Positions 34,613 to 40,281 of a stretch of DNA of 40,281 nt are shown in pieces. How positions within the stretch are numbered: the first letter of the stretch is position 1; the number at the start of each line of letters is the position of its first letter. The notes below the pieces were generated by a model. It did not search any database and had not been told where the DNA came from. It saw only the letters and a list, made by a program, of their open reading frames with translations. Both the position numbers and the translations under genes were made by a program. The DNA comes from Bacteroidota bacterium. Its GTDB lineage: Bacteria; Bacteroidota; Ignavibacteria; UBA10030; BY39. The stretch spans positions 1 through 40,281 of the forward strand of contig JASEGV010000022.1 in NCBI GenBank assembly GCA_030017895.1, given 5' to 3'.

Positions 34613-36571
34613 TTAGAACTTATATTCTAACGAAGCGATATAATTACGTCCATTCTGTTTAATACCGGCTTGACGATGTTCGAATCCGCCTGGATATTTG
34701 TAATCGGCATCGAATAAATTTCTTACTAAAAACGAAACTGTGAGCCTGTTAAATAACGGTTTTGTTTTAATATTTAGGTTGGATAATAAAAAAGGTTCGG
34801 TTTTCGTGCTATAAACTGTCAGTCGTTCAGTTTCCCACTGGACTTCTGTACCTGCATAAAAATATTCAAAGAGCGGAAAATTTATACCAAACTTAATCAG
34901 ATGTTCAGGCGAATTTGTAAGTTTCTCATCGGTCTCTAATTTTTTTGTACTTTGTAGAGAATAATTGATATAGTAATTCAAATCTTGTTCTGTGCGCGTA
35001 TTGATTCCGACCTCTAAACCGATTGCTCTTATGTTATCGACATTTCCAAAATATTTGAAAGAATCGGTAGTGTCAATTTTGATATCGATTAAATTTTTCA
35101 TGTCGTAACGATATAAGGAAATTGTGCTGAATGTTTCATCGCTCATCCTTTGTTCCCATATTAACTCGCTGGTAGCAATCTTCTCGGATTTTAAATTATC
35201 GCTGCGTTTGAACTCGGAATAAGGATCGTGGTAATTTATTTCATAAACATTCGGAATCCGGAATGCTTCGCCATAAAGGAATTTAAGAGTGCTCGATTTT
35301 GCCGGCTGATAAATGATAGCGCCACGTGGCGATGTAAACATTTTAAAAATTGAGTACTTATCGAACCGTATTCCTAACGTAAGCGATAAATTATCAGTCG
35401 CTTGATGTTCGTTCTGTAAATAGAATGAAGTCAGAGATGAAGGAAAATTACCATCGAAGAAAATGGTATTTGGATTCCAATATTTAAAAATAGCGAGTGT
35501 ATAATTTTTATATTCAGAACCGGCAATGATTCGATTTGAGGTAGTTAAATCCCAACAAAACTGAACTTCGCCGCCAAACCAACTCCCCTTACTTTCATCA
35601 TAAGCAATCAAGTCATACTTGTATGTTCCTTTATAGGTATAGTTATCGTAGTATGCCCTGAGTAAAACAGTTTTATCAATATCAAACTCATTTTCGTATT
35701 TTAGTTCTATAAATTTGTATTCATCTAACGTATAAGCATCGGGATCATTAAATACTATATCATAAGCACCAGTCGGGATACCTTTTTTACGGGATGAGAA
35801 TTTTCCGAGAAGCGACAAGTTGTTGTAGCTCAGTGTCGAGGTAAAACTAGCGAATTTATCCCAGTCTAAATTGTTGGCAATTCCGTAATTATTTACCGGG
35901 CTATCGTATTCCGGATAAAATTGATCTTCACCTTTAATATCGCCAATAGTTCCCGAAAAAGAAAAATCTAAACCATTAGCGAACAATTTACCATAGCGGG
36001 AAGAAGCTTTGATGTTCCGATAACTTCCGATATCAGCGTCAACCTGCAAACCGTCAATCGCATTCCCATTTTTTGTAATTATATTGATTACAGCAAACAT
36101 TGCATTGCTTCCGAATAGGGCAGAACCGGGACCTCGTACAATTTCAATACGATCTACACTTTTTAAATTAATTCCTAATTCAGTTCCGATAGATGCCGAA
36201 CCGTAAATATTTTCGTTTATGCTATGCCCGTTCAACATAAGCAAAATACGGTTATTGTAATCGGTGGGTCGGCTGAAACCACGCACACCCAGGTAACTGT
36301 AATTACGATCGTAACTGATGTAAAATCCTCTAATACTCTGCAATACCTCGGACAAATTTTGGTATCCAAATTTGCTAATTTCATCCGAAGTAATTACCGT
36401 AACTGAAGCGGGAATGTCGCTGGTTTTTTGTAAATACTTTGAGGCCGCACTAATTTTGATATTAAGAAGCGAATCGAGTGAAATTGAGGAAGCTAACAAA
36501 TCGTCGCTTTGCCCAATAGCGTTTGGTATTAAGAGAAATGTTAGGAGTAAATATTTTACAATAATTTGCAT
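34613..36571 (-). CDS. TonB-dependent outer-membrane receptor
   Basis: 652 residues: a signal peptide (to about residue 20), a plug domain at about 45-165 (IPASVTVITSDEISKFGYQN, then VDRIEIVRGPGSALFGSNA and the closing VINIITKNG), and a 22-strand barrel ending in the aromatic-terminated strand ...ASLEYKF. The N-terminus is short and has no carboxypeptidase-like or STN signalling domain, so it cannot by itself use the classical FecA-FecR route. The ligand is unknown; no siderophore, cobalamin or SusD-type gene is near. Its operon position before YfiR and a sensor kinase suggests a sensory or scaffolding role in place of, or beyond, uptake (inference). Confidence 0.9.
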   Translation of the reverse strand: MQIIVKYLLLTFLLIPNAIGQSDDLLASSISLDSLLNIKISAASKYLQKTSDIPASVTVITSDEISKFGYQNLSEVLQSIRGFYISYDRNYSYLGVRGFSRPTDYNNRILLMLNGHSINENIYGSASIGTELGINLKSVDRIEIVRGPGSALFGSNAMFAVINIITKNGNAIDGLQVDADIGSYRNIKASSRYGKLFANGLDFSFSGTIGDIKGEDQFYPEYDSPVNNYGIANNLDWDKFASFTSTLSYNNLSLLGKFSSRKKGIPTGAYDIVFNDPDAYTLDEYKFIELKYENEFDIDKTVLLRAYYDNYTYKGTYKYDLIAYDESKGSWFGGEVQFCWDLTTSNRIIAGSEYKNYTLAIFKYWNPNTIFFDGNFPSSLTSFYLQNEHQATDNLSLTLGIRFDKYSIFKMFTSPRGAIIYQPAKSSTLKFLYGEAFRIPNVYEINYHDPYSEFKRSDNLKSEKIATSELIWEQRMSDETFSTISLYRYDMKNLIDIKIDTTDSFKYFGNVDNIRAIGLEVGINTRTEQDLNYYINYSLQSTKKLETDEKLTNSPEHLIKFGINFPLFEYFYAGTEVQWETERLTVYSTKTEPFLLSNLNIKTKPLFNRLTVSFLVRNLFDADYKYPGGFEHRQAGIKQNGRNYIASLEYKF

Positions 36572-36573
36572 AT

Positions 36574-38265
36574 TTATCCAAGAACTCTGAATACTTCTGA
36601 AGAGGTAGTAATACCTGACAATACTTTTCGAATTGCTGAGTATCGGATTGTTCTGAAACCATTAAGATGAGCAGCTTCTTTTAACTTCATTAGTGGTGCG
36701 TTCTGGTAGATTAAATCTTTTAATCGGTCATCTACGGTAAGCAACTCGTGGACTGCGGTAAGCCCTGAGTATCCGCTGCCGCTACAAGACTTACAACCTT
36801 GTCCTTTATAAAATATTAATTCAGATTTATAACCGCAGATACCCAAGCGATTTAATTCTTCATCGGAAGGTTTATAGGATTGCTTGCAATCGGGACAGAT
36901 AGTTCTTATTAACTGCTGATAGATAACTCCGGACAGAGTCGGTGCCAGCCAAAAGGGCGGGATACCGAGTTGGAGCAAGCGTGGAATAGTCCCGATAGCA
37001 TTGCTGGACAACATTGTACTTAGAACTAAATTCCCATTTAGGGCAGCCTCTGCGGCTACAATTCCAGTTTCTACGTCTCGGATTTCACCTATTAAAATAA
37101 CATTTGGTCGCTGCCGCAAAATTGATTTTAAAGCATCTGCAAAACCGAACGATTTATCAACTCCTGCATGTACCTGTGTAGCAAAATCGAGCTTAAATTC
37201 GATCGGGTCTTCAACTGTTAAAATATTTTTTTCAGCAACATTGAGTTGGTTAACTGCAGAATATAGGGTAGTACTTTTACCGCTTCCTGCAGGTCCAGTA
37301 ATTAAAATCAATCCACTCGGTTTACTTATTAAATAGAGAAGTTTTTCCAGATTTCTGCTAGATAAACCGATATTTTCTATATGCCGGATCGAGGTAGTTT
37401 TAATAAATAGCCGAAGAGCGATCCTCTCACCATAAACTGAAGGTAAAAAATTGACCCTGACATCGATTTGTTGAGTTCCGATATTAGTAGTAAAGCCACC
37501 TTCTTGAGGTTTGCGTTTTTCAAAAGCATTTAAATCGGCTCGGGTTTTAAAAATGTTAGCAAAATTCTCGCTGAATTCCCGCGGAAGCGATATGAGTCTT
37601 TCCAACACACCAAACTTGTCGGTTCGCACTCGCAGCTCATTCTCCATCGGTTCAAAATGTATATCGTGCGCATCATTTTTTAGAGCTTTAATAATAATTT
37701 CTTCTGTTAAAACATCGAATGGCGGTAGCTTTCCGTTCCTTTGTGCTTCAATAATTCTATCTCTGCCAATCAACTTCATATCAAATTGTTCGAGACTAAA
37801 TCTGCTTGTGAGCGTCTTGATTTCGTCAACCTTGACTCCTTTACTTTTAACAAGATTTCGGTAATTGGCTAACGTAATTCCAATAGGTATGATAACTCGC
37901 TTAGATTCTTGTTTTAATAAATCAATCAGTGGTTTATACGGCGGGTCAACGAATGCAACGGTCAACTCCATTCCTGTCAGGGTGAGCGGAATAATACGAT
38001 ACTTCAAGCAGGTAGAGTGGGACAACAACGGCTCCTTCAAAGTAATATGCCCTTCGTTGATCACGATTTCAGGTATGTCAAAAGTGGTTGCAATGCTTTG
38101 CTGAACAATCTCATCGGCAACTCCGATTTCATCGACTAAAACTTCAGCACAACCTTGAGTATGGCTTTCTTTTAGAAGCTTTAAAAATTTTTCGTATTTG
38201 AGTTTATCGATTATATTTAAAGCGAACAAATTTTTAGCTAACGTTACATCTTCATCATACAGCAT
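36574..38265 (-). CDS. GspE/PilB-family secretion or type IV pilus ATPase with degenerate His box
   Basis: A 563-residue hexameric motor ATPase that in relatives drives pilus or pseudopilus assembly at the inner membrane. An N-terminal MshEN/T2SSE-like region (about 1-145) is followed by the core: DIHFEP (201-206), Walker A GPAGSGKS (324-331), Asp box near 347-356 (ILTVEDPIEF), Walker B VILIGEIRD (389-397), and the tetracysteine zinc motif Cys457/460/491/494. The His box, usually GHLVLSTLHTNDA, reads GNLVLSTMLSSNA, so both histidines are lost. Catalytic Glu and Walker motifs are kept, so ATP hydrolysis may persist but be altered. No pilin, PilC or PilQ genes are in the window. It sits between a CheY/zinc-ribbon pair and a receptor. 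Confidence 0.9.
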   Translation of the reverse strand: MLYDEDVTLAKNLFALNIIDKLKYEKFLKLLKESHTQGCAEVLVDEIGVADEIVQQSIATTFDIPEIVINEGHITLKEPLLSHSTCLKYRIIPLTLTGMELTVAFVDPPYKPLIDLLKQESKRVIIPIGITLANYRNLVKSKGVKVDEIKTLTSRFSLEQFDMKLIGRDRIIEAQRNGKLPPFDVLTEEIIIKALKNDAHDIHFEPMENELRVRTDKFGVLERLISLPREFSENFANIFKTRADLNAFEKRKPQEGGFTTNIGTQQIDVRVNFLPSVYGERIALRLFIKTTSIRHIENIGLSSRNLEKLLYLISKPSGLILITGPAGSGKSTTLYSAVNQLNVAEKNILTVEDPIEFKLDFATQVHAGVDKSFGFADALKSILRQRPNVILIGEIRDVETGIVAAEAALNGNLVLSTMLSSNAIGTIPRLLQLGIPPFWLAPTLSGVIYQQLIRTICPDCKQSYKPSDEELNRLGICGYKSELIFYKGQGCKSCSGSGYSGLTAVHELLTVDDRLKDLIYQNAPLMKLKEAAHLNGFRTIRYSAIRKVLSGITTSSEVFRVLG

Positions 38266-38282
38266 GAACGAGCCCTTTCAAG

Positions 38283-38612
38283 TTATGATTTTTTGAACAT
38301 TGAATCGATTTCAGTCTGTGAAAGTGTATATTTTTTTTCTTTCGTTTGAAAGTTGTCTTCTTCTAAAATTGCCTTGATATCTTCCTCTGAAAAATTTTCA
38401 CCGACGAACAAACCTTGTCTGGTTTGTTTATGATTTAAATTTTGAATACCCTCCGGGCTCACTTTTGTAAGCATTCCGCAACCTCCACAGTAGATATCTT
38501 TTTCGCTATTAATAAAACCGCACGAATGCCTTTGAGTTGGTAGTGTTTTACCACAATGTAGGCAAAATAGCCGGTTGATGTTATTTTCGGTATTGCACGC
38601 TTCACATATCAT
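38283..38612 (-). CDS. Zinc-ribbon protein with two FliM-like CheY-docking peptides
   Basis: 109 residues. Two zinc ribbons occupy the N-terminal half: Cys3/6/17/20, and Cys31/42/45 with His29 as possible fourth ligand. After a flexible linker the C-terminal third has two short acidic helices, FSEEDIKAIL (74-83) and LSQTEIDSMF (97-106). Both resemble the N-terminal LSQ-EID-LL peptide of FliM that binds phosphorylated CheY. The upstream gene, 1 nt away, encodes a CheY-like receiver, and the downstream gene is a GspE-type ATPase 17 nt away. The ribbons may bind the ATPase or its zinc motif while the peptides bind the receiver. The zinc ribbons are seen; the CheY link is inference. Confidence 0.7.
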   Translation of the reverse strand: MICEACNTENNINRLFCLHCGKTLPTQRHSCGFINSEKDIYCGGCGMLTKVSPEGIQNLNHKQTRQGLFVGENFSEEDIKAILEEDNFQTKEKKYTLSQTEIDSMFKKS

Positions 38613-38613
38613 A

Positions 38614-39006
38614 TTAGTTCTCTCCTCTATTGCTTAAAATCTCTTTTACAATATTTAAAAAGAATTGATTATCGTATGGTTTTACAAAATAATAGAGCGC
38701 TCCTGCTTTTTTTGCGGCGCCTACATTTTCGGGGTTAGCAAGGGATGAAATCATAACTACACGCGCCTTCGGATTTATTTTCATAATATCCTCTAAAACA
38801 TCCATCCCGTTTTTCTTTGGAAGCATTATATCCAAAACTACGAGATCGGGATTCAATTGTTTGAATTTTTCAACTGCCGATAATCCATCGGCTGCCGTAA
38901 ATATTTTGGTCAGCCCCTCTTTCTTAAATAACGTTGTCATAATAGTTCGTATATAATCTGAATCATCGACTATTAAAATTGTAGAAGATAAATATTGCTC
39001 TGACAT
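38614..39006 (-). CDS. CheY-like single-domain response regulator
   Basis: A stand-alone receiver of 130 residues with every catalytic residue: acidic pair Asp14/Asp15 (LIVDDSDYIR), phospho-acceptor Asp59 (VVLDIMLP), switch Ser87 (MISS) and Lys109 (FVKPYD), with aromatic Tyr106 in the switch position as in CheY-type output by docking. With no output domain it must act by binding a partner. The adjacent zinc-ribbon protein with FliM-like peptides is the obvious candidate. Phosphate could come from the hybrid kinase at the end of the operon (inference). Confidence 0.93.
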   Translation of the reverse strand: MSEQYLSSTILIVDDSDYIRTIMTTLFKKEGLTKIFTAADGLSAVEKFKQLNPDLVVLDIMLPKKNGMDVLEDIMKINPKARVVMISSLANPENVGAAKKAGALYYFVKPYDNQFFLNIVKEILSNRGEN

Positions 39007-39028
39007 TTTTAGATTGCTCCTAAATAAA

Positions 39029-40132
39029 TTAAAGTAAAATTGGGAGAGTGAATATATAGTAATTTCCTATACCTTCACTATTTTCAGCCCAGAATTTTCC
39101 ACCGTGGGCTTCGATAATCATTTTACAGATTGTAAGCGACAAATTTTTGTTCAACACTATTTTATTTAATCTTGCCTGCTCAAAGCGATCGACTATCAAA
39201 TTAAGTTCTTCCGGATCTATATGGTCTCCTGAATCTTTGACCGAACATTTTATGTACGTCAGGTTCGAATCCTTATGCAGTTCGGCAAACACTCCAACGT
39301 CGCCGCCTATAGGGGTTTGCGAAATAGCATGTCCGATTAATAATTGCAAAGCATGCATCAGTTGATAAGAATCGAACTCGAATTGTATATCTTCCTTGCA
39401 GAAAAATCTGTTTAAATTTATCTTCTGTTTCCTGATAACTGTATCGAGATGAGAAATACTTTGATTAATCGTCTCAATAATATTATGTCTCTCGCGTTTC
39501 AAGGTAATACTTTGAGGGTCGAATTTGGCAACGACTGCCGATTCCTGTAGAAGTCCGATATGTTCATCGAGTGCACTTATGGCTAATTGGATTATCTCCT
39601 TTTGATGTTCATTCAGAGTACCCGTTGATTCATCCGTCAGCATCAACAGCGGAAGTTTTACCGAGGTCGAATAATTTAAAAAGTCCTGCACTAACAGATA
39701 TTGAAAATTCCGGTATAAATTTTCAGCTTCCCTTTCTGCATGGTACATCCTTAACAATGCCCTGATTCTTATTAAAAGTTCGTCGGTGTTGATAGGTTTA
39801 TTGAGGAATTCATCCCCCCCCGATTCGAATCCTTTTTGAAGGGCTTCATGTGTATTTGCTCCCGTAAGAAATACGATCGGAGTTTTCAAGAATGCTTTGA
39901 TTTTCCTGATTTCTACAGCAGTTCTGAAGCCGTCTAATATGGGCATGTGAACATCGAGGATTATCAGATTGGGGTTGAACGAATTGATTATTTTCAAACA
40001 TTCAAGTCCGTTGGGGGCTTCGGCTGTTACGAACCCGGCATCAGTAAGACAACTTGCTAATAACATCCGCAGGGCTTCTTCGTCATCAACAACCAGTATC
40101 TTATCTTTGTTTTTCTCTTTTTTTGCTACCAT
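39029..40132 (-). CDS. Receiver fused to a degenerate histidine kinase (REC-pseudokinase)
   Basis: 367 residues. The N-terminal receiver (12-125) is intact: Asp16/Asp17, Asp60 (LIILDVHMP), Thr90 and Lys112. It is followed by a HisKA-like helical region where the phospho-accepting histidine is replaced by Gln148 or a neighbour (LLVQDFLNYS), and an HATPase-like fold whose boxes are eroded: the N-box asparagine is His267 (LLIGHAISQTP), the G1 box reads DSGDHI (300-305), and the G2 glycines are missing (NKNLSLTICK). It probably neither binds ATP well nor transfers phosphate. A role as a phospho-regulated scaffold or partner-binding module is likely (inference). It is the first gene of the operon, with ATG only 10 nt after the 3' end of tRNA-Arg(ACG). 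Confidence 0.85.
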   Translation of the reverse strand: MVAKKEKNKDKILVVDDEEALRMLLASCLTDAGFVTAEAPNGLECLKIINSFNPNLIILDVHMPILDGFRTAVEIRKIKAFLKTPIVFLTGANTHEALQKGFESGGDEFLNKPINTDELLIRIRALLRMYHAEREAENLYRNFQYLLVQDFLNYSTSVKLPLLMLTDESTGTLNEHQKEIIQLAISALDEHIGLLQESAVVAKFDPQSITLKRERHNIIETINQSISHLDTVIRKQKINLNRFFCKEDIQFEFDSYQLMHALQLLIGHAISQTPIGGDVGVFAELHKDSNLTYIKCSVKDSGDHIDPEELNLIVDRFEQARLNKIVLNKNLSLTICKMIIEAHGGKFWAENSEGIGNYYIFTLPILL

Positions 40133-40142
40133 AAAACCTTTG

Positions 40143-40216
40143 TGCGCCAGAAGGGAGTCGAACCCCTAACCCTCAGCTTCGTAGGCTGATGCTCTATCCA
40201 GTTGAGCTACTGGCGC
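40143..40216 (-). tRNA. tRNA-Arg, anticodon ACG
   Basis: A 74-nt cloverleaf on the minus strand. The acceptor GCGCCAG pairs perfectly with CTGGCGC, the discriminator is A, and CCA is not encoded. Anticodon stem TCAGC/GCTGA holds loop CTACGAA with anticodon ACG (plus-strand 40180-40182). The T arm is AGGGG-TTCGACT-CCCTT. A34 is the substrate of TadA, encoded at the other end of the same gene run. The 10 nt between its 3' end and the next ATG contain AAAGG, a ribosome binding site. Confidence 0.97.
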
Positions 40217-40255
40217 GAATTAATTGTTAACTGAAGTTACGCAGAATTGACTTTT

Positions 40256-40281
40256 TGTCATGTTGAGCGAAGCGAAACATC
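40256..40281. repeat. Intergenic palindromic repeat, cut by the window edge
   Basis: TGTCATGTTGAGCGAAGCG plus AAACATC has ATGTT/AACAT-type symmetry around GAGCGAAGCGA. Repeats of the style GTCAT..TGAGCGAAGCGAA..ATC are frequent in intergenic DNA of many bacteria (recollection). Only the left part is visible. Confidence 0.55.

Overview
The window looks like a chromosomal segment of an AT-rich, Gram-negative member of the FCB/Bacteroidota-like radiation, most likely Ignavibacteria or a close relative. Evidence: two large secreted proteins end in the YPNPFNP-type C-terminal domain used for type IX secretion; repeated GWN...GYW modules typical of that group are present; there is a TonB-dependent receptor, so there is an outer membrane; and several operons have weak or absent Shine-Dalgarno sequences. 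The lineage call is inference from protein style, not from a marker gene.

Layout. (1) 1-2991, minus strand: purM, then a cytosolic double-GAF histidine kinase, then a possible 31-residue membrane protein. (2) 3110-8801, plus strand: a tight three-gene operon of an FAH-family hydrolase, a membrane-anchored M23 peptidase and valS. (3) 8802-11994: a small accessory island with a Phd/RelE-type toxin-antitoxin pair, a nested palindromic element, a two-gene type II restriction-modification module, an unknown small ORF and a lone AbrB-type regulator. A 27-bp exact copy of the valS 3' end lies downstream of the toxin gene, so the toxin-antitoxin segment is bracketed by direct repeats. (4) 12175-19431, minus strand: tRNA-Arg(CCT), a large hairpin, proS and an aldehyde dehydrogenase, then dnaE and trxA. 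(5) 19649-30288, minus strand: three large exported proteins, namely a 1543-residue mosaic surface protein, an eight-repeat propeller-like protein and an M14 zinc carboxypeptidase. (6) 30464-40216, minus strand: tRNA-Arg(ACG), then eight closely spaced genes: REC-pseudokinase, CheY-like receiver, zinc-ribbon protein, GspE/PilB-like ATPase, TonB-dependent receptor, YfiR-family periplasmic protein, CHASE-HAMP-PAS hybrid histidine kinase and tadA.

The last region is the best candidate for an undescribed system. The receptor, YfiR protein and transmembrane hybrid kinase form a plausible envelope-to-cytoplasm signalling chain. The upstream half joins a CheY-like receiver to a zinc-ribbon protein carrying two FliM-like peptides of the kind that bind phosphorylated CheY, next to a pilus/secretion-type ATPase whose His box is degenerate. 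This suggests receiver-controlled docking onto a GspE-family motor in place of a flagellar switch. The operon starts 10 nt after tRNA-Arg(ACG) and ends with tadA, whose product modifies the wobble base of that tRNA class.
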